64,000 bases of DNA from contig JAFEDG010000150.1 of the NCBI GenBank assembly GCA_018241745.1, positions 1 through 64,000 on the forward strand, read 5' to 3'. This stretch comes from Pseudomonadota bacterium (GTDB lineage: Bacteria > Pseudomonadota > Gammaproteobacteria > Burkholderiales > Casimicrobiaceae). A program made the position numbers and the translations under genes. The notes under the pieces were generated by a model. It did no database searches. It saw only the letters and a list, made by a program, of their open reading frames with translations, and was not told the origin of the DNA. This document shows positions 8,487-18,570 of the stretch, piece by piece (the first letter of the stretch is position 1; every line of letters starts with the position of its first letter).

Positions 8487-8501
8487 AGGAGTCGACACAT
8501 A
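8487..8501 (+). promoter_or_regulatory. infC ribosome-binding site and AUA initiation codon
   Basis: AGGAG at 8487-8491 stands seven bases before ATA at 8499-8501, which is in frame with the conserved IF3 N terminus. No ATG or GTG offers a better start; a TTG at 8484 overlaps the ribosome-binding site itself. Rare start codons (AUU, AUA, AUC) in infC are known to allow IF3 to repress its own translation. Confidence 0.75.
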
Positions 8502-9101
8502 GCTCTCGACAAACAGCAACGGATCAACCGGGAAATCACCGCCCCCGAGGTGCGCCTCGTGGGTCTCGAAGGTGAGCAGCTTGGAATTGTTTCGATCGTC
8601 GACGCGCTGAAGCGCGCCGAGGATGCGGAAGTGGATCTGGTGGAAATCGCGCCGCTGGCGCAGCCGCCGGTCGTGCGCATCATGGACTTCGGCAAGTTCA
8701 AGTACCGCGAGTCCAAGCGCCAGCACGAAGCCAAGCTGAAGCTGAAGCAGATCAAGGTCAAGGAAGTCAAATTCCGGCCCGGGACGGACGACGGCGACTA
8801 CAAGATCAAGCTGCGGAACCTGATCCAGTTCCTCGGCGAAGGCGACAAGGCGAAGGTGACGCTGCGCTTCCGCGGTCGCGAGATGGCGCACCAGGAATTC
8901 GGCGTGCGCCTGCTGGAAAGAATCCGGGGCGACCTCGAGCCGTATTCGGTGGTCGAGCAGTTCCCCAAGCTGGAAGGCCGGCAGATGGTCATGCTGCTGG
9001 CCCCGAAGAAGGTGGCGCCTCCGAAGCCGCCAGTAACCAAGCCGGAAGCCGGTACCAAAGCCTCGCCGCCACCCGCGGAGAGCACCGCTGAAGGCAGCTA
9101 A
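8499..9101 (+). CDS. infC: translation initiation factor IF-3 (AUA start)
   Basis: IF-3, 200 residues, binds the 30S subunit and enforces correct start codon and initiator tRNA selection. Conserved segments include [20 protein letters not shown] near the N terminus, the interdomain lysine-rich linker, and the C domain with [16 protein letters not shown] and [15 protein letters not shown] Pro/Ala/Lys-rich tail of about 25 residues follows the usual APKK end. The start is taken as AUA at 8499 from ribosome-binding-site spacing, which implies the known IF3 autoregulation through a non-standard start codon. The 77-base gap after thrS has a short GC stem with a long loop and six T before the ribosome-binding site, possibly a weak attenuator. 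Confidence 0.95.
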   Translation: MALDKQQRINREITAPEVRLVGLEGEQLGIVSIVDALKRAEDAEVDLVEIAPLAQPPVVRIMDFGKFKYRESKRQHEAKLKLKQIKVKEVKFRPGTDDGDYKIKLRNLIQFLGEGDKAKVTLRFRGREMAHQEFGVRLLERIRGDLEPYSVVEQFPKLEGRQMVMLLAPKKVAPPKPPVTKPEAGTKASPPPAESTAEGS

Positions 9102-9122
9102 GAGAAAGAAGGAAAAGGCATC

Positions 9123-9320
9123 ATGCCGAAGATGAAGACCAAGTCGGGCGCCAAGAAGCGCCTGCGTGTGCGCGGTTCCGGCAGCGTCAAGCGCGGCCAG
9201 GCGTTCAAGCGCCACATCCTGACGAAGAAGTCCACGAAGTCGAAGCGCCAGCTGCGCGGTTCGGCTGAGGTCCACTCGACCAACCTGGCGTCGGTGCACG
9301 CCATGTTGCCGTACGCCTGA
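9123..9320 (+). CDS. rpmI: 50S ribosomal protein L35
   Basis: Small basic ribosomal protein of 65 residues, the normal length, starting [20 protein letters not shown] and rich in Lys and Arg. It sits 21 bases after infC and 12 bases before rplT, the near-universal infC-rpmI-rplT order. In enterobacteria L20 represses rpmI and rplT translation by binding their mRNA; no equivalent structure was worked out here. Confidence 0.98.
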   Translation: MPKMKTKSGAKKRLRVRGSGSVKRGQAFKRHILTKKSTKSKRQLRGSAEVHSTNLASVHAMLPYA

Positions 9321-9332
9321 TAGGAGCGAGCC

Positions 9333-10759
<1,427 letters not shown>

Positions 10760-10769
10760 CGCCGACCCG

Positions 10770-13130
10770 ATGAAGTTTTCCGAACACTGGCTGCGCACGC
10801 TCTGCAACCCGCCACGGTCGACGGCGGAGCTTGCCGAGACGCTGACGATGGGCGGCCTCGAGGTGGAGACCGTCGAGCCCGCCGCGCCGCCGTTCACGAA
10901 CGTCGTCGTCGGCCGTATCGCCGCCATCGCACCGCATCCCAACGCGGATCGCCTGCGCGTGTGCACGGTCGATGTCGGCGCGGCGACGCCGCTCACGATC
11001 GTCTGCGGCGCGCCGAACGCGGCCGCAGGCATGACGGTGCCCTGCGCGCGCGAAGGCGCGACACTGCCGGGCGGCCTCGCGATCAAGCGCGCGACGATGC
11101 GCGGCGTCGAATCGCAAGGCATGCTGTGCTCGGCGCAGGAACTGGGCCTCGCGGACGACGCGAGCGGCCTGCTGGCGCTTCCATCCACGCTGGCGCCGGG
11201 CACGCCGCTGCGGGACGCGCTCGCGCTCGACGACACGCTGATCACGCTGAAGATCACGCCCAACCGCGCCGACTGCCTGTCGCTGACGGGCATCGCGCGC
11301 GACACCGCCGCGCTCACGGGCGCGCCGCTGACTCTGCCCGCTTGGACCGACGTCGCGCCCGCGTCGGCCGCCACGCAGCGCATCGTCGTCGACGACCCGG
11401 TCGCCTGCCCGCGCTTCTGCGGCCGCGTCATCGAAGGCATCGACGCCCGCGCGCCGACGCCCGACTGGATGCGCACGCGCCTCGCGCGCAGCGGCATCCG
11501 CTCGATCTCGGCCGTCGTCGACATCACGAACTACGTGATGCTCGAGATGGGCGTGCCGATGCACGCGTACGACGCACGCCATGTCGACGGCGCCATCGTC
11601 GTCCGCTGGGCGCGCGCCGGCGAAACGCTGACGCTGCTGAATGGCGACGTGCTGAAGCTGGATCCGGAACTGCTGCTCGTCTGCGACGAGAAGAAGCCGC
11701 TCGGCCTCGCGGGCATCATGGGCGGCGAGCATTCCGGCATCGCCGACGACACGACGACCGTGTTCCTCGAGGCCGCGTTCTGGAACCCGGACGCGGTCCA
11801 GGGCCGGATGCGGCGCCTGGGCTTCGTCAGCGACGCCGGCTACCGCTTCGAGCGCGGCGTCGACTTCATGGCGCAGCCGCGGGCGATCGAGCGCGCGACG
11901 CGGCTGATCGTCGACCTCTGCGGCGGCCGCGCCGGGCCGCTCGCCGACGTGAAGGCCGCGTTGCCCGCGCGCGACGACGTCCGCGTCCGGCTCGCGCGCA
12001 TCAACGGGCTGCTGGGGCTCGCGCTCGACGCCGCCGCCGTCGGCGCGATCTTCGAGCGCCTCGGCTTCGCGTACCGCCGCGACGGCGACACGTTCGTCGT
12101 CACGCCACCGTCGTACCGCTTCGACCTCGCGATCGAGGAAGACTTCGTCGAGGAAGTCGCGCGCGTGCACGGCTTCGAGCGTATCCCGGCGACGATCGGC
12201 CGCCATACGGCGGCGATGCTGCCCGTGCCGGAGACCGTGCGTACGGCACCCACGCTGAAGGGCCGGCTCGTCGCCCGCGGCTGGCAGGAAGTCGTCACAT
12301 TCAGCTTCGTCGACTCGGCGCGCGTCGCGCTGCTGGATCCCGGCGCCGAGCCGCTGAAGCTCGCCAACCCGATCGCCGCCCAGTACGACGTGATGCGCCC
12401 GTCGCTGCTGCCCGGCCTGACGGCGGTGCTGGAAACGGCGGTCGCGCGCAAGGTGCCGCGCGGTGCGATCTTCGAATGGGGCCGCGTGTTCGCGGCGGGT
12501 CCCGGCGGCGCGCACGCGCAGCCGCTCAAGGTCGGTGGCCTGGCGTTTGGCGCCGCGCTGCCGGAACGCTGGTGCAACCCGCCGCGCAACGTGGACTTCT
12601 TCGACGTCAAGGGCGAGCTGGAGGCGCTGGCTGCCCCGCGCCGCGTGACCACCGCCCCGCTCACCCATCCGGCGCTGCATCCCGGGCGCGCGGCCACCGT
12701 TCTGGTGGAAGGCGTCGCCGCCGGCATCGTCGGCGAACTGCACCCGCGCATCGTTCGCGCGCTGGACCTGCCGTCCGCACCCGTCATCTTCGAGCTGGAC
12801 GTCGGCGTGCTCGCACCCAACCCGTTGCCCAAGGCTGCCGCCGTATCGAGGCAGCCCGTCGTGCGTCGCGACCTGGCGGTCGTCGTCGACGAAGCCGTCC
12901 CGGCGCAGGCGCTGCTGGATGCATTGGCCACGGTCCGCGCGCCGTTTGTCGGGTCGATCGAGATCTTTGACGTGTACCGTGGTACAGGTGTGCCAACGGG
13001 CAAGAAAAGCGTTGCGATTCTGGTGCTTATGCAGGATACTTCCCGTACTTTGACGGACGCGGACAGCGATGCGGCCGTGGGTGCACTCGTGGGAGAACTG
13101 GCTTCGCGTTTTGGCGCGACGCTGCGTTGA
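10770..13130 (+). CDS. pheT: phenylalanyl-tRNA synthetase beta subunit
   Basis: Beta subunit, 786 residues, carrying tRNA binding and editing. Domains in order: N-terminal segment starting [15 protein letters not shown]-type tRNA-binding domain ([20 protein letters not shown], about 46-150), B3/B4 editing domain (about 210-380), B5 domain (about 400-470), catalytic-like core, and C-terminal ferredoxin-fold anticodon-binding domain ([20 protein letters not shown] onward, then [18 protein letters not shown]). Length is normal. It is separated from ihfA by only 10 bases, so the two are likely co-transcribed. Confidence 0.98.
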   Translation: MKFSEHWLRTLCNPPRSTAELAETLTMGGLEVETVEPAAPPFTNVVVGRIAAIAPHPNADRLRVCTVDVGAATPLTIVCGAPNAAAGMTVPCAREGATLPGGLAIKRATMRGVESQGMLCSAQELGLADDASGLLALPSTLAPGTPLRDALALDDTLITLKITPNRADCLSLTGIARDTAALTGAPLTLPAWTDVAPASAATQRIVVDDPVACPRFCGRVIEGIDARAPTPDWMRTRLARSGIRSISAVVDITNYVMLEMGVPMHAYDARHVDGAIVVRWARAGETLTLLNGDVLKLDPELLLVCDEKKPLGLAGIMGGEHSGIADDTTTVFLEAAFWNPDAVQGRMRRLGFVSDAGYRFERGVDFMAQPRAIERATRLIVDLCGGRAGPLADVKAALPARDDVRVRLARINGLLGLALDAAAVGAIFERLGFAYRRDGDTFVVTPPSYRFDLAIEEDFVEEVARVHGFERIPATIGRHTAAMLPVPETVRTAPTLKGRLVARGWQEVVTFSFVDSARVALLDPGAEPLKLANPIAAQYDVMRPSLLPGLTAVLETAVARKVPRGAIFEWGRVFAAGPGGAHAQPLKVGGLAFGAALPERWCNPPRNVDFFDVKGELEALAAPRRVTTAPLTHPALHPGRAATVLVEGVAAGIVGELHPRIVRALDLPSAPVIFELDVGVLAPNPLPKAAAVSRQPVVRRDLAVVVDEAVPAQALLDALATVRAPFVGSIEIFDVYRGTGVPTGKKSVAILVLMQDTSRTLTDADSDAAVGALVGELASRFGATLR

Positions 13131-13140
13131 GGGCCGATTG

Positions 13141-13467
13141 ATGACACTGACCAAGGCTGAGCTCGCCGACCTCCTGTTCGAGCAGCTCGGACTGAACAAG
13201 CGCGAGGCCAAGGACATGGTCGAGCGCTTCTTCGAGGAAATCCGCATCGCGCTGGCGCAGGGCCACAGCGTCAAGCTGTCCGGCTTCGGTAACTTCCAGT
13301 TGCGCGAAAAGCCGCAGCGCCCGGGCCGCAATCCCAAGACCGGCGAGGAAATTCCCATCACGGCACGCCGTGTCGTCACGTTCCACGCGAGCCAGAAATT
13401 GAAGGCGATGGTCGAGGCAGCCAACCACCAGGGTGCGCATGTCCATGCCGGATCCGCGTCCCACTAG
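13141..13467 (+). CDS. ihfA: integration host factor alpha subunit
   Basis: DNA-bending HU/IHF family protein, 108 residues. It begins [20 protein letters not shown], contains [14 protein letters not shown] and the DNA-binding beta-arm with [20 protein letters not shown]. The alpha assignment fits both the sequence and the pheT-ihfA-merR order of proteobacteria. The C terminus (HVHAGSASH) runs about eight residues past the usual end and overlaps the merR start by about 29 bases. IHF binds bent sites and assists recombination, replication and sigma-54 promoters. Confidence 0.97.
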   Translation: MTLTKAELADLLFEQLGLNKREAKDMVERFFEEIRIALAQGHSVKLSGFGNFQLREKPQRPGRNPKTGEEIPITARRVVTFHASQKLKAMVEAANHQGAHVHAGSASH

Positions 13468-13849
13468 CAGCGAGCTGCCCCCGATCCCCGCCAAGCGTTA
13501 CTTCACGATTGGCGAGGTGAGCGACCTGTGCGCCGTCAAGCCGCACGTGCTGCGCTATTGGGAACAGGAGTTCGCGCAGCTGAAGCCGGTCAAGCGGCGC
13601 GGCAACCGTCGCTACTACCAGCACCACGAAGTGCTGCTGATCCGCCGCATCCGCGACCTGCTCTATGAGCAGGGCTTCACGATCAACGGCGCGCGCCATC
13701 GCCTTGAAAGCGAAGCTGCCGAGCCGCGGGCCGCCGCCAAGCCGACGCCGAGCACGACCAGCGTCCCGGCGCCCGCACCCGGCGCGCTCGGGCCTGCTGC
13801 AATCCGTCAGGAACTCGCGAAGATCAAGCGCCTGCTCGCCGACGATTGA
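13439..13849 (+). CDS. MerR family transcriptional regulator
   Basis: DNA-binding regulator of 136 residues with an N-terminal MerR winged helix (about 20-90): [40 protein letters not shown] and [20 protein letters not shown]. There is no cysteine-rich metal-binding loop; the tail is Ala/Pro-rich and ends in a short helix. This gene follows ihfA in many betaproteobacteria and its target is not established. The start is uncertain among GTG 13433, ATG 13439 and ATG 13445; all overlap ihfA. In that conserved order a proline tRNA usually comes next, but here 6.6 kb of extra genes intervene. Confidence 0.92.
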   Translation: MSMPDPRPTSSELPPIPAKRYFTIGEVSDLCAVKPHVLRYWEQEFAQLKPVKRRGNRRYYQHHEVLLIRRIRDLLYEQGFTINGARHRLESEAAEPRAAAKPTPSTTSVPAPAPGALGPAAIRQELAKIKRLLADD

Positions 13850-13888
13850 CCGCCGGCACTGCCGTTCACCGGACGCCAACCCGACCCG

Positions 13889-15277
13889 ATGTCCAGCGTC
13901 ATGCGCCTGCCGCTCGCAGCGCCCCAGCTCGACGACGACGCATGGGAAGACCTGCTCAATTACATCGAGGAACGCCGCGTCATCCCGATCATCGGGCCGG
14001 AGCTCCTCGAGGTCGAGACCGACGCCGGCCCGCGGCTGCTGTACGACTGGATCGCCGAGCGGCTCGCGGGCAGGCTCAACGTCGATGTGGCGGACCTGCC
14101 GCAGCCTTACACGCTGAACGACGTCGTCTGCTGGTACCTGGCCGCGCGCGGACGCCGCGAGGAGGCGTACACGCGCATTCGCAGCATCCTGCGCGACGCG
14201 GCCTTCGCGCCGCCGAAAGCGCTGCGCCAGCTCGCGCAGATCACGGACTTCGACCTCTACGTCACGACCACGTTCGACCCGCTGCTCGAGCAGGCGATGA
14301 ACGCGGAACGGTTCGGCGGCGCGCAGACGACCGACGTGGTCGCCTACTCGCCCAATCGCGTCGCCGATTTGCCCGACGAGCGCGACCGGCTGCAACGGCC
14401 CGTCGTGTACCACCTCCTTGGGCGCCTGTCCGCGTCGCCGACCTACGTGATCTCGGACGAGGACATGCTCGAGTTCATCTGCGCATTGCAGAGCGAGCAC
14501 CTGACACCCGAGCGCCTGTTCCACGAGCTCGAGCACAACCACCTGCTGTTCATCGGCAGCAGCTTCACGAACTGGCTCGCGCGGCTGTTCCTGCGGATGG
14601 CCAAGCGCCACCGTCTGTCGGATCCGCGCGAAGTCGGTGAAGTCCTCGCCGACAGCCACTCCGCGGCGGACGCACGGCTGTTGCGGTTCCTGCAGCAGGT
14701 CAGCGTCCGCACGCGCATCTACAGCGGCGCCGCGGGTTTCGTCGACGAGCTGCATCGCCGCTGGACGTTGCGGCGCGGGCCCGCGACCGTCGTGCCGCTG
14801 GCGGCGGCGCCCCAGCGCTTCGTCCCGCCTGACCGCGAGATGCCCGAGAACGCGGTCTTCATCAGCTATGCGCGCGACGACCTGCCGGCGGTCCAGCGCC
14901 TGAAGGCCGCGCTCGACGCCGCCGGGCTTACGACGTGGTTCGACATGGACCGCCTCGAAGGCGGTGACGACTACGACCGCAAGATCCAGCGCAACATCGC
15001 GCGCTGCGCCTTCTTCGTGCCGATCGTCTCCGCCGCCACCGAGCGCCGCCACGAGGGCTACTTCCGGCGCGAGTGGAGCTACGCGATCGACCGCACGCGC
15101 AACATGGCCGACGGCGCGGTGTTCATCCTGCCCGTCTGCATCGACGACACCGACGTGGCGAACGCAAGCGCGCCCGACAAGTTCAAGGCGCTGCACTTCA
15201 CGCGCCTGCCGGACGGCGAAGCGACGCCGGAGTTCGCGCGCCGGATGCTGGGCCTGCTGGCGGCGCGCCGCGGATGA
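13889..15277 (+). CDS. SIR2-like/TIR domain fusion protein (putative NAD-consuming effector)
   Basis: Protein of 462 residues with two recognisable parts. Residues about 15-290 look like a SIR2_2-type Rossmann domain: RRVIPIIGPELL, TTTFDPLLEQAM (126-137), the candidate catalytic His175 in VYHLLGRL and FIGSSFTNWLAR. Residues about 321-440 are a TIR domain: NAVFISYARDDLPAVQRLKA, LTTWFDMDRLEGGDDYDRKI, FVPIVS and YFRREWSYAI, in which Glu395 is the likely NADase glutamate. Both families include NAD-degrading enzymes used in bacterial antiviral abortive infection, so a toxic effector role is plausible but inferred. It overlaps the next gene as ATGA at 15274-15277. Start 13889 is 39 bases after merR; Met at 13901 is an alternative. 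Confidence 0.82.
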   Translation: MSSVMRLPLAAPQLDDDAWEDLLNYIEERRVIPIIGPELLEVETDAGPRLLYDWIAERLAGRLNVDVADLPQPYTLNDVVCWYLAARGRREEAYTRIRSILRDAAFAPPKALRQLAQITDFDLYVTTTFDPLLEQAMNAERFGGAQTTDVVAYSPNRVADLPDERDRLQRPVVYHLLGRLSASPTYVISDEDMLEFICALQSEHLTPERLFHELEHNHLLFIGSSFTNWLARLFLRMAKRHRLSDPREVGEVLADSHSAADARLLRFLQQVSVRTRIYSGAAGFVDELHRRWTLRRGPATVVPLAAAPQRFVPPDREMPENAVFISYARDDLPAVQRLKAALDAAGLTTWFDMDRLEGGDDYDRKIQRNIARCAFFVPIVSAATERRHEGYFRREWSYAIDRTRNMADGAVFILPVCIDDTDVANASAPDKFKALHFTRLPDGEATPEFARRMLGLLAARRG

Positions 15278-18200
15278 ACGACGCCTCGCCACCGGCCGCC
15301 GAAGCCGCCGCGAACGCGCGCGTCGATGCCGCCCATCCGTGGCTCGGCCTCGCCTCGTTCACCGAGGAGACGCGTGGCTACTTCCATGGTCGCGAGGAGG
15401 AAGTCGCGGAGCTCGCGCGCCGCGTGCGGCGCAAGCTGCTCGCCGTGCTGTTCGGCCAGTCCGGCCTCGGCAAGACGTCGATCCTGCGCGCCGGGCTCGT
15501 GCCCAAGCTGCGGCCGGATGGCTATTGCCCGGTCTACGTGCGCATCGACTATTCACGCGAAGCGCCGGAGCCCGCCGAGCAGATCAAGCAGGCGATCTTT
15601 CGCGAAACGCAGGCCTCCGGCCAGTGGACGCAGACCGGCGTCGCGCTCGCGGGCGAGTCGCTGTGGGAATTCCTGCACCATCGCGACGACGTGCTGCGCG
15701 ACGCAGACGGCCGCACGCTGATCCCGCTGCTCATCTTCGACCAGTTCGAGGAGATCTTCACGCTTGCCCAGGGGGACGCGTTCGGCCGCGAGCGCGCGGC
15801 GCGCTTCGTCGCGGATCTCGCGGACCTCGTCGAGAACCGCGCGCCGGCCGCCCTCGAAGCGCGCATCGACGCCGACGACGAAGCCGCGGAAAAATTCGAT
15901 TTCGCGCGCGCCGATTACCGGATCCTGATCGCGCTGCGCGAGGACTACCTCGCGAACCTGGAAGGCCTCAAGGCGAGGATGCCGTCGATCACGCAGAACC
16001 GGATGCGGCTCGCGCGGATGACCGGCGCCCAGGCGCTCACGGCGGTGATGAAGCCTGGCGGCAGGCTCGTGTCGCAGGAGGTGGCCGAGGCGATCGTCCG
16101 CTTCGTCGCCGGCGGCTCCGAGCTCGCCAACGCCGAGGTCGAGCCGTCGCTGCTGAGCCTCATCTGCCGCGAGCTCAACAACGCGCGCATCGCGCAGGGC
16201 CGGAGCGAGATCTCCGCCGACGTCCTCGCCGGATCGCGCGACACGATCCTCACCGAGTTCTACGAGCGCGCGCTGGCGGACCAGCCTCCAGGCGTGCGCG
16301 TGGCGATCGAGGACAACCTCCTGACCGAGTCCGGCTATCGCGAGAGCCTCGCCGAAGAGCGCATGCTTAAGGCGTTCGCCGCCGCGGGCGCCGCGCCGGG
16401 TACGCTCGCGACGCTCGTGGACCGGCGCCTGCTGCGCATCGAGGAGCGGCTGGACGTGCGTCGCGTGGAGCTTACGCACGACGTGCTGTGCGGCGTCGTG
16501 ATGGCCAGCCGCGACCTGCGCCTTGCACGCACCGCGCAGGAGGAAGCGGAGCGCAAGCTCGCCGCCCAGCGCGAGCGCGAGCGGGCCACGCGGGCGGCGC
16601 TCGTCCGTGCGCGCAAGATCGCCGCCGCGTGCGCGGTGCTCGCCGTCGTCGCCATCGGCGCGTCGATCTTCGGATACTTCGCGACCCGGCGCGCGCACGA
16701 GGCGGAGGCCCGCGCCGACAGCACGCGCAAGCTCGCGGAAGCCGCGCGCGGCGAATCGGAGAAGCTCGTCGTCTACCTGCTGGACGATTTCTACAGCGAG
16801 CTCGAGCCGGTGGGCCGCCTCGACATCGTCGGCTCGCTCGCGCGTCGCGCGCTCGACTACTACGCGGCGCTGCCCGCCGCGCTGCGCACGCCGGAAACCG
16901 AACGCAACCAGGCGCTGGCCCAGGTCCGCTATGCCGCCGTGCTGCGTACGCAGGGCAAGCTCGACGAGGGATTGCCCATCGCCAACGAGGCGGCGGCGAC
17001 GCTCGCCCGCCTGTACGCCGCTGGCGACACGTCCGAGACGGTCGTCGTGGGCCTCGCGCGCGCCTACGAAACCCAGAGCCGCCTTGCCTCGTCACGCGAG
17101 GATCACGCCGCCGCGCTCGACTACAGCCAGAAGGAAGTCGCGCTGCTCGCGCCGGTGGCCGAAGCGCCGGGATCTTCGAAGCTGGTGCGCGGCGCCTATG
17201 CGCGTGCGCTCGTCGTCCTGGGCTTCGAGCAGGCGCGCAGCAAGGTGCCGCGCGATGCGGTGGCCACGCTCGACAAGGCGCGCGCGGTGGCGCGCGGCAT
17301 CGACGACCTGACGCTGGCCGACATCGCGGCCGCCACGGCGTATGCCGAGGCGGCCGCGTGGCAGGTCCAGGCCTACACGTCGCTCGGCGACGTCGACCAC
17401 GCGATCGAGGCGGCGCACGAGGGTGTCCGCGTCGCGGAGCGCGTCCTCGCGCAACAGCCCGCCAACCTGCAGGCGCTGCGCGCACAGGCCCTCGCGGCGT
17501 CCCCGCTCGCGAACGCCCTGATCGACGCCTCGCGGCCGCGCGAGGCGCTCGGTTTCGCACAGCAGGCGATCGATGCGTGGAAAAAGCTGGTCGCGCTCGA
17601 TCCGAGCAACGTAGTGTCGTGGAACAACCTTGCCGTCGGCTACAGCATCCAGAACAGCGCGTACTCGGAGCTCGGACGCGTCGATGCGGCGATCGCAGCG
17701 CTGCGCGCGGGACGGGAGATGGCGGCGCGTGCGCCCCAGGGGCGCATGCCTTATACGATGATAGCGTTCCTTGCGGGCAACGAGGCAGCCAGCGAAGCTG
17801 CGCGCGGCCGGAGTGGCGCGACCGCCGTGCCGCTCGAGGTCGTGAACCGCCTCGATGGTTGGCTGTCGGCGCATACGCCGCCCGGCAGCTATGACCGCGA
17901 GTTCTACCGGACGGCGCAGAACTATTGGCCGGTGGTGATCGCCTTTTCGTATGGCGACAGCGCGGGCACGCTCGCCAAGGCCGACCCGGTCATCGCGAGC
18001 GTCGCGGCGTTGCACCCGGTCGACGACGGCGACGTCCGCTCCAACGCCTTCATCCTGCGGTTCCTGCACCGCTATTCGGCGATGGCCGCGCTCGACGTCG
18101 GCGATCCGGCGCGGGCCGCGCGGGCCGTCGACGCGATGATGCCGATCGTGCGCCAGGCCCCGGCGGTGACGGTGTCCGACCAGCGGGCGGCGATGAGCGA

Positions 18201-18513
18201 TTCCGCGGTCGCGGCGATCGTGCTGGCCCACGCCGGCCGCCGCGACGAGGCGCGCGCGATCGCGGCGCCCGTCCTCGCGTTCTACCGCGACCTTGCGCCG
18301 CGCGGCGAGTCACCGCCGCTCGTGCAATTCGAGCTCGCCGTGGCACTGCATGCCGCTGCGCTGTCGGGTGTGGGCAACGGGTCCGCCGAGGCTGCGGAAG
18401 CGCGGGCGATCGTCGCGCGCCTGCCCGCCGAGCTGCGTGCGACCCGGGAGGTCGACTTCTGGGTGCGGCGGATCAACGCGGCGGGCACGCCGCAGCCGGC
18501 GCGCGCTACTTGA
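15274..18513 (+). CDS. nSTAND-type NTPase with membrane segment and C-terminal TPR region
   Basis: Protein of 1079 residues. It opens with the novel-STAND signature (PWLGLASFTEETRGYFHGRE, 22-41), Walker A GQSGLGKTS (61-69) followed by ILRAGLVPKLR, and Walker B LLIFDQFEE (152-160). The NTPase and helical region runs to about residue 425. A charged likely coiled coil (about 425-447) leads into one hydrophobic segment (about 449-470, AACAVLAVVAIGASIFGYF), then about 600 residues of degenerate TPR-like helical repeats. STAND proteins are signal-activated switches, and many bacterial ones are immune sensors. The ATGA overlap with the SIR2-TIR gene suggests the two act together, with this one as sensor or scaffold at the membrane. 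Confidence 0.82.
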   Translation: MNDASPPAAEAAANARVDAAHPWLGLASFTEETRGYFHGREEEVAELARRVRRKLLAVLFGQSGLGKTSILRAGLVPKLRPDGYCPVYVRIDYSREAPEPAEQIKQAIFRETQASGQWTQTGVALAGESLWEFLHHRDDVLRDADGRTLIPLLIFDQFEEIFTLAQGDAFGRERAARFVADLADLVENRAPAALEARIDADDEAAEKFDFARADYRILIALREDYLANLEGLKARMPSITQNRMRLARMTGAQALTAVMKPGGRLVSQEVAEAIVRFVAGGSELANAEVEPSLLSLICRELNNARIAQGRSEISADVLAGSRDTILTEFYERALADQPPGVRVAIEDNLLTESGYRESLAEERMLKAFAAAGAAPGTLATLVDRRLLRIEERLDVRRVELTHDVLCGVVMASRDLRLARTAQEEAERKLAAQRERERATRAALVRARKIAAACAVLAVVAIGASIFGYFATRRAHEAEARADSTRKLAEAARGESEKLVVYLLDDFYSELEPVGRLDIVGSLARRALDYYAALPAALRTPETERNQALAQVRYAAVLRTQGKLDEGLPIANEAAATLARLYAAGDTSETVVVGLARAYETQSRLASSREDHAAALDYSQKEVALLAPVAEAPGSSKLVRGAYARALVVLGFEQARSKVPRDAVATLDKARAVARGIDDLTLADIAAATAYAEAAAWQVQAYTSLGDVDHAIEAAHEGVRVAERVLAQQPANLQALRAQALAASPLANALIDASRPREALGFAQQAIDAWKKLVALDPSNVVSWNNLAVGYSIQNSAYSELGRVDAAIAALRAGREMAARAPQGRMPYTMIAFLAGNEAASEAARGRSGATAVPLEVVNRLDGWLSAHTPPGSYDREFYRTAQNYWPVVIAFSYGDSAGTLAKADPVIASVAALHPVDDGDVRSNAFILRFLHRYSAMAALDVGDPARAARAVDAMMPIVRQAPAVTVSDQRAAMSDSAVAAIVLAHAGRRDEARAIAAPVLAFYRDLAPRGESPPLVQFELAVALHAAALSGVGNGSAEAAEARAIVARLPAELRATREVDFWVRRINAAGTPQPARAT

Positions 18514-18570
18514 CGCCCCAATGCACGAGGCCTGCGGCGCGGTGAGCTTGCGCGCACGCGCCGCCTTGCG

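Noticed and set aside
8484..8498. TTG as infC start, adding RSRHI before the conserved N terminus
   Set aside because: The TTG overlaps the AGGAG ribosome-binding site; AUA at 8499 has correct spacing and fits known infC practice.
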